A stretch of DNA of 64,000 nucleotides from NCBI GenBank assembly GCA_003170475.1, contig PMZI01000081.1:56057-120056 (forward strand), in the 5' to 3' direction. Position numbers and translations under genes: made by a program. The DNA comes from Ignavibacteriota bacterium. Lineage in GTDB: Bacteria > Bacteroidota > Ignavibacteria > UBA10030. The number at the start of each line of letters is the position of its first letter. Position 1 is the stretch's first letter. Below, in pieces: positions 44,292-52,842 of this stretch. Under the pieces are notes generated by a model. That model saw only the letters and a program-made list of their open reading frames with translations. It ran no database searches and had not been told where the DNA came from.

Positions 44292-46850
44292 GTGACAAAA
44301 TTATTCCGTTTGGTGTTTGTTCTCACCATTCTTGTCGGCATGAACCTTGACGCCCAGTGGTCTCGAACCAACGGGCCGCACGGAGGCGCTGTGAATTCTC
44401 TGCTCTTGTTCCCGGGCAGGTCGGGTGGTTGGATCGTCCTTGCAGGGACAAGGGGCGGCATCTTTCTCTCCAGCGATAACGGCACGACATGGAAAGCAAG
44501 CGGTCTGACGAACACTGTGGTCTTCTGTCTGGCGAAGGATTCCGGCTCCCGCGGAAGTCGTGGCGTGAATCTCTTTGCAGGGACCAAAGATCGCGGCGTT
44601 TTCTTGTCAGTCGACAGCGGTGCAACCTGGACTCCCACCGGATTGACAAACACCACGATCATCTCCCTTGCAGTGAGCCCAGCCGGGGGAACGGGGAGGT
44701 CGCACCTCTTTGCCGGGACCAATGGCGGCGGCCTTTTTCATTCAACCGACGACGGAGCTAGCTGGACTTCACAACACATCGGCCCCGCACATGCCGCTGT
44801 ATCGTCTTTTGCGGTAATACCAACCTCTGCTGTACCAGGCAGCTCACACTTCTTTGCGGGCAGCAGCGGCGGCGGTGTCTTTCGGTCAGCCGACAATGGA
44901 GCAAGTTGGACTGCAGTCAATACGGGCTTAGGAAATAAGTATGTCCGGTCGCTCGAAGTGATGGTCGATGGGGCAGGCCAGTACAATCTGTTTGCGGCGA
45001 CAGAAAACGGGGAGGGCGTCTTTCGTTCCGTAGACGACGGCGCAACCTGGTATGCGGCGAACCGTGGCTTAACAACGCCATTTGTTACCTCCTTCGCCGT
45101 CGTTGGCAAGCATCTCTTCGCAGGTGCCGAGTGGGGTGAGGTCTTTTTTTCCACGAACTTCGGGAGAGCCTGGACGGCGATAAAGGGCCGCGTCGTGAAC
45201 ACCATCTTTTCGCTCGTGGGGAGCCCTGTCGAGAAAAGTGGTTGGACTCTTTTTGGCGGAAGCGATAGTAGCGTCTTTGTTTGTGCCCGTGAACCAAACC
45301 GGGACACAGTCTACACTAGATTATTCGCCGCTTTGGAAAATGCAGAACTGGCCTTCCATCTCAACTGCAAGGGATCGAGTGGGACGGAGAATGTGCAAGG
45401 CATGGCTGCGCTCGTGAACCTGGAAGACTTCGTCATGGGTGACTATCTCTCTGTTTACGGTTTTCCAGCTGACCTGTCGGCCTTACAGCGACTCCGAAAG
45501 ATGCAGTTTCTCGGTGATCGATTACCTGCATTCCCTGCTTCTATTTGTTCCCTCCCAAGTTTGGAGGACCTGGACGTGCGGAGCGGCGCGTTTCCTTCCC
45601 TCGCCTCCGGATTTGAGCGTCTCACGAAATTGCGTCGACTCAACCTGGCGCACGGCAAACTGAGAGAGTTGCCGACGATGATAGGCGCTCTCTCATCTCT
45701 GGAAGAGGCTGATCTGGCACACAATGCTCTTTCCGGACTCCCCGATAGTTTTGGTGAGCTGAAGAGCATGAGACTCTTGAACCTGGAGAACAACTTTCTG
45801 AAGAAGCTTCCTGAAACGATGGGAGATCTTTCTGCCCTTGAAGAATTGAACCTTCGCGCGAACGCGCTTGAAACGCTTTCGGATGGTTTCGGCCGCTTAT
45901 CGAAACTTCGGCTTCTCGGAATTTCTGACAATCAGATGAGCGACCTTCCAGATGGTTTCTACCGACTGAGCAGTGTGGAAACGATCGACCTGTCCCTCAA
46001 TGCATTGACGAAGCTGTCACCGGAAATACGGGACCTGAGGAAGCTCGCGTACCTCAACCTATCGTTCAATCAACTTAAGACGCTGCCTGCGGAGGTTGCG
46101 GAGCTTGTGCAGCTGAAACATCTCGATCTTTACGGCAATCGCATGACAAAGCAGGAAGTTGAACGGATCAAGAAACTTCTTCCGAATTGTCTCGTGCACG
46201 CGGAAGCTCAGAATGTCTTTCAGCCCACAAGAGTAGCCGGAGCGATGTGGAAGGAGTTCCGGGACGACAGTCTAGGTGTTGCGTTCTTGTACCCGGCAGA
46301 GTACCATCTCGACGTTTCCCGAAGAGATTCTACCGATCTGGAAGGGAGCTACAAATTGGTCGTGTCGATGTCGATCGTGGACTCAGGATCCGTCGGAAGC
46401 GATTCCTCGGAATTCATCGTAGAATCGGAATCCACGTTCACGGTGATGGTCGGACATTTGAGCTTCAAAAGCTGCGCAAATCAGTCCGGTTTCGAGAATA
46501 CTGATACTGCCGAGCGAGATTCCGCAGAAGTCGAAGACTCTGATCGGCGTAAGGGGTGGGTGAGCTTGGGCCGACAAGGCATGGAGGAGGACGCTTCGCT
46601 GATCAGCCTCGGACCGTGGAGAGGAATGGAAGGGACGAACTACACCGGTGCGTTTGGTCACAATGCCCGCGGAGAATCGAGCGGGTATCTTGGCCTGAAG
46701 GACTTTTTCGCGGGTTTCGCCTTGTGGAAAGGGGCGCGAGACTTTAACATTGCTGTCTCCTTCTTTTCCGATCGGTCCGAAGGAGCATCCTCCTTTCACA
46801 ATGTGCTTTCATCGTTTAGAATCAGATCTGCCGACAAGCCAAAACGGTGA
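44292..46850 (+). CDS. Exported BNR/sialidase-type propeller fused to leucine-rich repeats
   Basis: An 852-residue protein; signal peptide ends in GMNLDAQ. Residues ~25-330 are BNR-type blades (IFLSSDNGTTW, VFLSVDSGATW, LFHSTDDGASW, VFRSADNGASW, VFRSVDDGATW). Residues ~375-635 hold about nine leucine-rich repeats of the 23-residue bacterial type (LRRLNLAHGKLRELPTMI, MRLLNLENNFLKKLPETM, LEELNLRANALETLSDGF). The final ~200 residues (VAFLYPAEYHLDVSRRD onward) form an unassigned domain. Both propeller and LRR are binding folds, so a surface recognition protein is likely. The combination is unusual. Confidence 0.85.
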   Translation: MTKLFRLVFVLTILVGMNLDAQWSRTNGPHGGAVNSLLLFPGRSGGWIVLAGTRGGIFLSSDNGTTWKASGLTNTVVFCLAKDSGSRGSRGVNLFAGTKDRGVFLSVDSGATWTPTGLTNTTIISLAVSPAGGTGRSHLFAGTNGGGLFHSTDDGASWTSQHIGPAHAAVSSFAVIPTSAVPGSSHFFAGSSGGGVFRSADNGASWTAVNTGLGNKYVRSLEVMVDGAGQYNLFAATENGEGVFRSVDDGATWYAANRGLTTPFVTSFAVVGKHLFAGAEWGEVFFSTNFGRAWTAIKGRVVNTIFSLVGSPVEKSGWTLFGGSDSSVFVCAREPNRDTVYTRLFAALENAELAFHLNCKGSSGTENVQGMAALVNLEDFVMGDYLSVYGFPADLSALQRLRKMQFLGDRLPAFPASICSLPSLEDLDVRSGAFPSLASGFERLTKLRRLNLAHGKLRELPTMIGALSSLEEADLAHNALSGLPDSFGELKSMRLLNLENNFLKKLPETMGDLSALEELNLRANALETLSDGFGRLSKLRLLGISDNQMSDLPDGFYRLSSVETIDLSLNALTKLSPEIRDLRKLAYLNLSFNQLKTLPAEVAELVQLKHLDLYGNRMTKQEVERIKKLLPNCLVHAEAQNVFQPTRVAGAMWKEFRDDSLGVAFLYPAEYHLDVSRRDSTDLEGSYKLVVSMSIVDSGSVGSDSSEFIVESESTFTVMVGHLSFKSCANQSGFENTDTAERDSAEVEDSDRRKGWVSLGRQGMEEDASLISLGPWRGMEGTNYTGAFGHNARGESSGYLGLKDFFAGFALWKGARDFNIAVSFFSDRSEGASSFHNVLSSFRIRSADKPKR

Positions 46851-46865
46851 GCGCCGTTTGACGAA

Positions 46866-47900
46866 ATGAATGCTCATAGTCTCAAGAACTCATTCCTGCT
46901 GCTCTTCTCGATCCTTGTCGCCGGGTGCGCGGCAAGCCGGGTCGACCGTTGGCCGTCAGTCGTTCCTGAAGAACAAGGGATGACGTTCACAAGGATTACG
47001 GACTCGACTGAACGCGTATACGGGCCCTATGACATAGTACTCTCCAAGGAAGGCAGACTGGTCAGCACCTATCGCAAGTGGTTTGACGTATCCAACGACG
47101 GCCTCCATGTCGCATATGCGCTGCAGCACAGGACTCCGGGAATCGCGAAGGTGTGCATAAAGAACCTCACAGGTGACAGTTCAACATCTTTGCGGACTTA
47201 CCGGGGCAGTCTTTCGGACATCTCTTTTTTGCCCGATTGCAAGTCCGTAGCCGTTTATGATGCTTATGGTGACATCAAGCTGATTGGCGTCGACACGGGC
47301 CTGGCGATTGAGCGGCTTGTGACTCGTACCGGGCCACTGCCGATTGATTCCCCCTCGATGATATCCGGACTCGAATTCTCTCGCGATGGAAACTCGATGC
47401 TGTTTCATAAGCTGCAAAACACCGCGGCCGGTGGACGCGCGTCGGGGGGCTACACGATCTGGAAACATGACATGAGAACGCGTCGATCATCCGAAATTAC
47501 GATTGGGATATCTCCATCGTATTTTCCGGACGGCCGCCGATTTCTCTTTGTCCGAGCCGATTCCGTAACGTCGCGAGCTCAACTGTGGATGGTCTATCCT
47601 GAATTTCGGCATGAAGTTCTGTTCGCTTCCTCCTCCGAGTGGGGATTTCTTCAGCCGGCGGTATCGCCGGACGGGAAGAGAATTGCGTTCGTCTCCGGAA
47701 CCAGGAACAAGAACATGCCGCTGAATTTCGACATCGGCGTGATGAACGCCGATGGATCCCACGCGAGATGGGTGACCTTTCATCCGGGCAATGATCTCTG
47801 TCCACGCTGGTCATCGGACAGCAAGTCGATCTACTTTCTTTCGGAACGTGAAACCGGCAAGGGTCGATGGGGCATCTGGCGGGTGGACCTAAGAGAATAG
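46866..47900 (+). CDS. TolB-like (PD40) beta-propeller lipoprotein
   Basis: A 344-residue protein with lipobox SILVAGC. The mature part contains WD40-like PD40 repeats (DVSNDGLHVAYALQ, EFSRDGNSMLFHK, AVSPDGKRIAFVSGT, RWSSDSKSIYFLSE), the pattern of TolB-type propellers. It starts 15 bases after the BNR-LRR gene and is probably co-transcribed. A binding role at the envelope is likely; it is not the Tol-Pal TolB itself (no N-terminal TolB domain, lipidated). Confidence 0.85.
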   Translation: MNAHSLKNSFLLLFSILVAGCAASRVDRWPSVVPEEQGMTFTRITDSTERVYGPYDIVLSKEGRLVSTYRKWFDVSNDGLHVAYALQHRTPGIAKVCIKNLTGDSSTSLRTYRGSLSDISFLPDCKSVAVYDAYGDIKLIGVDTGLAIERLVTRTGPLPIDSPSMISGLEFSRDGNSMLFHKLQNTAAGGRASGGYTIWKHDMRTRRSSEITIGISPSYFPDGRRFLFVRADSVTSRAQLWMVYPEFRHEVLFASSSEWGFLQPAVSPDGKRIAFVSGTRNKNMPLNFDIGVMNADGSHARWVTFHPGNDLCPRWSSDSKSIYFLSERETGKGRWGIWRVDLRE

Positions 47901-47950
47901 TCGTGACAAGCAGGATGCCGTTATCAGTTACATAAGGGCGCACAACAGCC

Positions 47951-48008
47951 GGCAAATCCCGAAGGGATCCTCCCAAGGAGTCCTTCGGACCTTTGGGACC
48001 GCCCCCGA
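47951..48008 (+). repeat. 58-bp repeat, copy 2
   Basis: Identical over 58 bases to 44201-44258, 3.75 kb apart, in the same orientation, and likewise just after a gene end. Confidence 0.85.
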
Positions 48009-48095
48009 CCGAGCGAAATCGCATAAGTGGTTTGTCTACGTTTTGTTAAACCGGAGAATTACGGGGTGGGAGTGAGCTCTTTAGCCCAGCAAACC

Positions 48096-48410
48096 GAAAT
48101 TGCCGACCCGCGGATCGTGCCGAAGGACCGTACGACTGGCCTGAAGCTACGGATAGGTGTCTCAAACTTGCGTGGAACTGTTCCGGGGAGCCCGGGAATC
48201 GATTTGAACCGACGGATAACCTCTTGCGAGTAACCGCGGACTCATTTGAATGAACCGGGGAGTGATTTCGAGTAACTGCTGATTGATCCGAACGAAGCGG
48301 GGAATGATTCCGAGCAACCGCGGATTGATCCAAATGAACCGCGAACTGTTTGGAAGTGACCGCAGATTGATTCAAACGAGCATAGGACTGTTTCCGCGCA
48401 ACAGCGGAAT
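48096..48410. repeat. 21-bp tandem repeat array, about 15 units
   Basis: A degenerate tandem array with strict 21-base period, best from 48159 to 48410 (12 units) and traceable back to 48096. A typical unit reads GATCCAAATGAACCGCGAAC plus one base; positions with GA..., the central AACC and CGG are best kept. As the period is seven codons, it stays open in several frames: the minus strand would give S-A-V-T-R-type heptads, the plus strand L-I-x-x-N-R-type heptads. No start, ribosome site or signal supports translation. Confidence 0.85.
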
Positions 48411-48717
48411 CGTTGCCTTTTCACGCGTCCCGAAATTTCGGCAGGTGCGTTGGACGGCCCTCGTGTGCGTTCAACGTCGCCCCAGATTGGAGTATGGCAG
48501 AAGACTACTCGAACCTCGTTCGGGGCGACATCACGGATTGTGTGGTGGGTGCGTTCCCACGGGCGATACCTGCCCGCCGGTGCACAGGCCCTCCCAAGGT
48601 CAGGCGGGAATTTCGGGAAAAGTTTCTTTCTGCCGCTTTTCCCGCCTTTTGGATCCCGCATATTGGCGGGATCCGGAGAGCGGGACTTTCTAAAAGAAAG
48701 CGGCGACGCAACCTGTC
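48411..48717. repeat. Intergenic sequence with GCGGGA-type inverted repeats
   Basis: No gene. The 48540-48690 part carries GGCGGGAATTTC, CCCGCCTTTTGGATCCCGC, GGCGGGATCC and GAGAGCGGGA, the same motif set as 59700-59815. These look like members of the CATTCCCGC...GCGGGAATCC family that flanks GIY-YIG gene 1. Confidence 0.65.
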
Positions 48718-48884
48718 CCTGTTTGGTCGAATTGGCCGGAGATGCATCCTACGACGACAAAACGCTAGCTAAGCAAGCTCTAGCCAAGGATGCTGGAATT
48801 AATCTTGTCGCAATCTATCCAAAAGACCTATCAACCGAGATTGGCTTGCGAAAACTCTGCTCTCCATTTAGATGGTTGCGTTAG
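48718..48884 (+). pseudogene. 3' remnant of a possible nuclease gene
   Basis: The last ~50 codons before the TAG at 48882 read CLVELAGDASYDDKTLAKQA, then LAKDAGINLVAIYPKDLS and a short end. A pattern of V-E-x-x-G-D, Y-D-x-K and G-I-N-L-V-x-I-x-P-x-D-L resembles the C-terminal part of small PD-(D/E)XK/Vsr-like nucleases. Upstream in the same frame is only repeat sequence and no start, so it appears to be a truncated gene. The family call is tentative. Confidence 0.4.
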
Positions 48885-48923
48885 CAGTTTGGCTGGCTAG
48901 TAACTGCGCGGCGTATACCAAAC

Positions 48924-48961
48924 GGCCAACCCCGAAGGGGCCCATTCGGGACCGCCCCCGA
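48924..48961 (+). repeat. Shortened relative of the 58-bp repeat
   Basis: GGCCAACCCCGAAGGGG, then CCATTCGGGACCGCCCCCGA: same ends as the 58-bp repeats with the middle deleted. Confidence 0.65.
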
Positions 48962-49015
48962 AAAGGAAAGAGGGCGGGACTGTCAATCAAATACAGCTAG
49001 CAGGAGCTTCAAATC

Positions 49016-49309
49016 ATGGATCTCACACCACTTCAAATCACAGCTCTTGTTGTCACATATCTTCTCTTCGGGTTTCTGGGGTTTCGGCTCTCAAGAAAAT
49101 TCAAGAGGCCCGTAAGTCCGTTAACGTGGTCCGTGCTGATCGTTGCTACGGTCCTCGCGATGGGAGTCATGCCAGGCGCTATTCTTATAGGCGCGTTCGA
49201 ATTCCGGATACTCATCAACCATTCACTTCAGGCCATTGGCGTTGGCGTCATCATCGGTCTGTCAACGAGAGAAATCCGGATCAAGGTTGAAGAGAAGGAT
49301 TCCATGTAA
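49016..49309 (+). CDS. Small membrane protein, three predicted helices
   Basis: A 97-residue protein with AGGAG nine bases upstream. Predicted helices: ITALVVTYLLFGFLGF, LTWSVLIVATVLAMGVMPGA and a third at SLQAIGVGVIIGLS, separated by a basic loop (RLSRKFKRPV), with a charged C-terminus (EIRIKVEEKDSM). No family recognised. Flanked by repeats on both sides. Confidence 0.6.
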   Translation: MDLTPLQITALVVTYLLFGFLGFRLSRKFKRPVSPLTWSVLIVATVLAMGVMPGAILIGAFEFRILINHSLQAIGVGVIIGLSTREIRIKVEEKDSM

Positions 49310-49459
49310 CTGGCAATGGCAATGCGGGCCTGTCCGCCGAAGCCGTGGTGTGGGTGGGCCCGCCAGATAGCGCACCGGGCAGATCCGTATTTGTCCCATT
49401 CCCTCGGAACCATTGAGCTCCCAAAACAGTTGAATACTTGAAGCAAGATTGAATTCACG

Positions 49460-50038
49460 ATGGCTCAGGTTATAAAACTGCCGGCACTAAAGTTCTTCCC
49501 AACGCAATCCGACTTCCGTGACTGGCTGAAGAAAAACCACAAGAAGAAGGCGGAACTCCTGGTTGGCTTCTACAAGGTCGACAGCGGCAAACCCAGCATG
49601 ACATGGTCACAGTCGGTCGATCAGGCACTCTGCTTTGGCTGGATCGACGGCGTTCGCAGATCCGTCGACAAAGAAAGCTACTCTATCCGATTTACCCCAA
49701 GAATAAAGACGAGTATCTGGAGCGCAATCAACATCAAGAAGGTCGAAGAACTCACCCGGCTTGGACTCATGCAGCCGGCAGGACTGGATATTTTCGGACA
49801 TCGCAAAGAGCACAAATCGAGGATCTACAGTTTCGAAAACAAGGCCAAATCACTTGCCCGCCGTTTCGAAAACAGATTCAAGTCAAACAAGGAGGCTTGG
49901 AAGTTCTTCATCGCACAACCTCCGTCGTATCGAAAGGTCATGCTTCATTATATCATGAGCGCAAAGCTGGAACCAACCCGACTCAAACGGCTTGAACGAG
50001 TTATCGCTGAAAGTGAAAAGCAGAAACGGGTTCTGTAG
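49460..50038 (+). CDS. YdeI/OmpD-associated family protein
   Basis: A 192-residue cytosolic protein with the family pattern: FFPTQSDFRDWLKKNHKKKAE, ELLVGFYKVDSGKPS, SVDQALCFGWIDGVRRSVD, IRFTPRIKTSIWSAINIKKVEEL and a basic helical end. YdeI-like proteins are linked to antimicrobial-peptide tolerance in some enterobacteria but have no known activity. Its last ~25 codons, from GAGCGCAAA near 49957 to the stop, occur again as a remnant at 50929-51011. Confidence 0.88.
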   Translation: MAQVIKLPALKFFPTQSDFRDWLKKNHKKKAELLVGFYKVDSGKPSMTWSQSVDQALCFGWIDGVRRSVDKESYSIRFTPRIKTSIWSAINIKKVEELTRLGLMQPAGLDIFGHRKEHKSRIYSFENKAKSLARRFENRFKSNKEAWKFFIAQPPSYRKVMLHYIMSAKLEPTRLKRLERVIAESEKQKRVL

Positions 50039-50445
50039 GACCACAAAGTAACCGCTCTTGCCATCCCCTCATGCTATTGGAGGCGGGCAGGCAGAACGTG
50101 AACTACATCGGCCACGTGCAAAGTTAAAGCTGAGTCCTGGATTCCCGACAGAGACATTCGGGAATGACACGGTCTGTTTTTGATCGTCCCGCCAACAAAT
50201 ATGCGGGACTTCCGGCAGTGACTGGGGGCCAGTTGGGTAGACAGCGAGGAGGCTGGCTTGGTAAGTGGTTCGACTACCCGCCCGCCGACGCTTGAGCTTG
50301 TGTTGCGGGCGGGCGCTCACCACGACGATGTTTCTTTTTCTCTGTGCGCTCAAAAACAATCTCCGCCATCTTGTTCTTAGTACATGAGGTCACTATTGTC
50401 GCACCCGCAAATTCCAGTGCTCCCATTCAAATCAACGAGGTCGCA
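50039..50445. repeat. Intergenic repeats between ydeI-like and lipoprotein genes
   Basis: No gene. 50060-50171 is a copy of the repeat at 39598-39705 (CATCCCCTCA, ACATCGGCCA, CTGGATTCCCGACAG, ATTCGGGAATGACA). 50329-50371 (GTTTCTTTTTCTCTGTGCGC onward) is shared with 39423-39466. The final ~60 bases include the GAGG ribosome site of the next gene. Confidence 0.75.
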
Positions 50446-50931
50446 ATGAATCGATTTGCTCGACTGCTTTCTGCAGTTCTCCTCGCTTCATTTCTGGTGC
50501 TGATCGGCTGTTCGACGCAGTCTTCTTCTGTGAAGTCAGAGACTGCGAAAAGCTCCTCAAGTCAGGAGATATCTCAAATGATAAAGGGCACCTGGATTCC
50601 GATCTCGGGTGAACTTGCCGGAAAGCCGTTTCCACAGCAAGTCCTCAGCACCATACAACTCATTCTGACGGAAAACCAATACACCGCTGTTGTTGCCGGG
50701 GCGAAGGATGTCGGCAATCTCACCTTTTTTTCGGATCAACAGCCGAGGGCGATGGATATCCTCGGTACCGAAGGTCCAAACAAGGGGAGAACGATTCTTG
50801 CCATCTTCGAACTTGCCGGAGACAGCCTGAAGATCTGCTATGACCTGGAGGGCAAAACTCGTCCAGGTGAATTTAAGACGAGCGCCGGCACGAAGCAGTT
50901 TCTCGTGCTTTATAAGAGAGCCACACAGTGA
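50446..50931 (+). CDS. TIGR03067-type lipoprotein
   Basis: Start at ATG 50446 with GAGG upstream; lipobox VLIGC. The 161-residue protein has a Ser-rich linker and a lipocalin-like domain: IKGTWIPISGELAGKPFP, LILTENQYTAVVAGA, RAMDILGTEGPNKG, IFELAGDSLKICYD, RPGEFKTSAGTKQFLVLYKR. This matches the TIGR03067 family, abundant in Planctomycetes and of unknown function. Its TGA stop lies at the exact point where a duplicated ydeI 3' end begins, so its own 3' end was probably set by recombination. Confidence 0.8.
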   Translation: MNRFARLLSAVLLASFLVLIGCSTQSSSVKSETAKSSSSQEISQMIKGTWIPISGELAGKPFPQQVLSTIQLILTENQYTAVVAGAKDVGNLTFFSDQQPRAMDILGTEGPNKGRTILAIFELAGDSLKICYDLEGKTRPGEFKTSAGTKQFLVLYKRATQ

Positions 50932-51011
50932 GCGCAAAACAGGAATCAACCCGGCTCAAACGGCTCGAAAGAGTCATTATCGAAAGTGAAAAACAAAGGC
51001 GACTGCTGTAA
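50929..51011 (+). pseudogene. Duplicated 3' end of a ydeI-like gene
   Basis: Starting at TGAGCGCAAA this matches the last ~80 bases of the gene at 49460: ESTRLKRLERVIIESEKQRR compared with EPTRLKRLERVIAESEKQKR, both ending in Leu and a stop. The rest of the second copy is absent; the TIGR03067 lipoprotein occupies its place. Confidence 0.8.
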
Positions 51012-51036
51012 CTCCACTCAAAGGACGGTGCCCGTT

Positions 51037-51112
51037 CTTGCGTTTGATACCCGGTTGGATTAGTTTTGTAGCACAGTTGTTCTCTCCATCACCGTGAAGC
51101 GGCTCATGCCGC
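51037..51112 (+). repeat. ~70-bp repeat, copy 2
   Basis: Counterpart of 42142-42214, sharing TTGCGTTT and the TCTCTCCATCACCGTGAAGC core. It lies 75 bases before the following gene. Confidence 0.55.
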
Positions 51113-51186
51113 GAGTGTCCAGGACTTGCGAATCAGTCAGGTGTGACAGAGAAGATTCGCTCTCCGTTATCTCAAAAGATTTGAAC

Positions 51187-52017
51187 ATGAATGCTTCGCC
51201 CAGAGCCTTGAAGCCCAATGACATACCTTACATCATTGTGGTCATTGGGTTTCTTCTTTTCGTTGTCAGTCCTGCTCTTGCCGCTGATAATGATACCACT
51301 GCTCTCGTCGTCGTCGGCACTGTCCATAGGGAAACCGGCAACTTTAGGATTCAGACACTCTGCAGCATCATCGATCGAGTCAGACCGGACCTTATTCTTG
51401 TAGAACTCGATTCCTCTTTTTTCACACCGTCCATGACCATCAAGCCGGAGCTTGTCGACGCCAGCCTGGAGAATCGGGCGATCAGAGACTGCGCTCAAGC
51501 GCACACTATTCCGATTCGTCCGTATGACATTGAGGGGCGAAACAAGATCTATGAGCAGCACAACTACTTTCATCTTCAGAATGATCTCAGCCGTGCACTC
51601 GATCGTGCACTCCAGGATAGTCTACTCGGCGAGAATGCAAGAATCCTGATGGACGCGATCATCCGGTTCGATGATATCGGGCACTCGTTTGGCTCGGAGC
51701 GCCCTGAAATCTTTAACTCCGCTGCGTGTGATATCGCGATGGAATCGAAACAATATTACGCCGGCGACGGGATGATGCAGATTGTGGCGTCGGTTCCGTC
51801 ACTCAAACAGTTCGCTGAGTTCTGCAAGTTTAGGCGCAATTTCTGGATTGCCCGAAATGACGAAATGGTCAGGAAGATTGTGAACTGGATGGACCTGCTC
51901 CATCCGAAGACCGTCCTCGTTCTCTGCGGCTACGAGCATCGATACTATCTTCGAAGCGCGCTCGAGAAACTCCGCGCTGGCAAAGCATTCAGGCTCAAGG
52001 AGTATTGGACGTACTAA
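51187..52017 (+). CDS. Exported TraB/GumN-like protein
   Basis: Start at ATG 51187; the signal peptide is IIVVIGFLLFVVSPALAA. The 276-residue protein has VVVGTVHRETGNF near the N-terminus, then RPDLILVELDSSFF and, at the end, PKTVLVLCGYEHRYYLRSAL. The G-x-x-H and x-V-E-L-D motifs are those of the TraB/PrgY/GumN (erythromycin-esterase-like, TIKI) group, which includes metal-dependent proteases. Catalytic activity is plausible but unproven; the middle (~95-225) is helical. Confidence 0.65.
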   Translation: MNASPRALKPNDIPYIIVVIGFLLFVVSPALAADNDTTALVVVGTVHRETGNFRIQTLCSIIDRVRPDLILVELDSSFFTPSMTIKPELVDASLENRAIRDCAQAHTIPIRPYDIEGRNKIYEQHNYFHLQNDLSRALDRALQDSLLGENARILMDAIIRFDDIGHSFGSERPEIFNSAACDIAMESKQYYAGDGMMQIVASVPSLKQFAEFCKFRRNFWIARNDEMVRKIVNWMDLLHPKTVLVLCGYEHRYYLRSALEKLRAGKAFRLKEYWTY

Positions 52018-52061
52018 CCGGTCGTCGGTTGCTTCCTTCCTCCGTGACCCGTTCAGAACAA

Positions 52062-52832
52062 ATGAAGACCAAGAAACACATACTTCTTCTCTCGATTCTG
52101 CTGATCTCCGGTGCCCGTGTGCTGGCCCAGGACTCAACGGCCTCCCGCTCACTTCTCCCCGATGGACTCACCATCCGTGGCGGAATAGGTTACATCGCTG
52201 TTCGCGATGAGTACATCTCCGGCGAGAGATACTCGGCCACTCTGCCACTCTATGGCATCCTGTGGTCGAAGCATCATGAGACGTACGATTTCCGCCTGTC
52301 TATGGAGTATCAGCGTACTCAGAACTTGAAGGAGTATGATGTCTCCACCGAATTCAGTCAATTCAGGATCGCACTCAATTACCTCTACCCGATCTCTGAA
52401 GCATCAGTGTTCTCAAAGAAACTCAGTATTTCGCTGGGACCCACGGCCGAGATATTTGAGTGTGACAGGCGACAGAACATTTCAGGATCACAAAATTCTC
52501 AATCAGAGGTTGCGTTGGTCTCGGGCGGGCTGCGGTCAGAGGCGTTTTGGCCGTGGAGCACGCGTCTGGAGGTTCGGGCTGCTGCGCACCTCACACTGCT
52601 GTCGATGGGCTTCCATTCGATCAATTCAAACTACAGCAATGATTCCCGCACGAAGATGCTTACTGCGTTTAACGGGGTAGACGCGGATGGAGAGATCGGC
52701 ATCTTCTACTCAATCACAGAATCGTTCGGCGGTTCTGCCGGCTATCGTTTCAACGTAACACGCGTCAGCGCCTGGGACTTTTTCATTTCGGCGAATGACA
52801 ACTTCATCGTCTCCCTCTCCTATGGTTTCTAG
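52062..52832 (+). CDS. Outer-membrane beta-barrel protein
   Basis: Start at ATG 52062. Signal peptide ILLLSILLISGARVLAQ; the remaining ~230 residues are alternating amphipathic strands (IRGGIGYIAVRDEYI, FRIALNYLYPISEA, LEVRAAAHLTLLSMGF, GSAGYRFNVTRVSAWDFF) ending IVSLSYGF with a terminal Phe, typical of barrels inserted by the Bam complex. About eight to ten strands. No specific family. The next gene begins a few bases downstream. Confidence 0.75.
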   Translation: MKTKKHILLLSILLISGARVLAQDSTASRSLLPDGLTIRGGIGYIAVRDEYISGERYSATLPLYGILWSKHHETYDFRLSMEYQRTQNLKEYDVSTEFSQFRIALNYLYPISEASVFSKKLSISLGPTAEIFECDRRQNISGSQNSQSEVALVSGGLRSEAFWPWSTRLEVRAAAHLTLLSMGFHSINSNYSNDSRTKMLTAFNGVDADGEIGIFYSITESFGGSAGYRFNVTRVSAWDFFISANDNFIVSLSYGF

Positions 52833-52842
52833 CACTCACCAT

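Noticed and set aside
48046..48375. Minus-strand open frame with heptapeptide repeats
   Set aside because: It is explained by the 21-bp tandem array; openness in several frames follows from the period, and no translation signal was found. Kept as a repeat instead.
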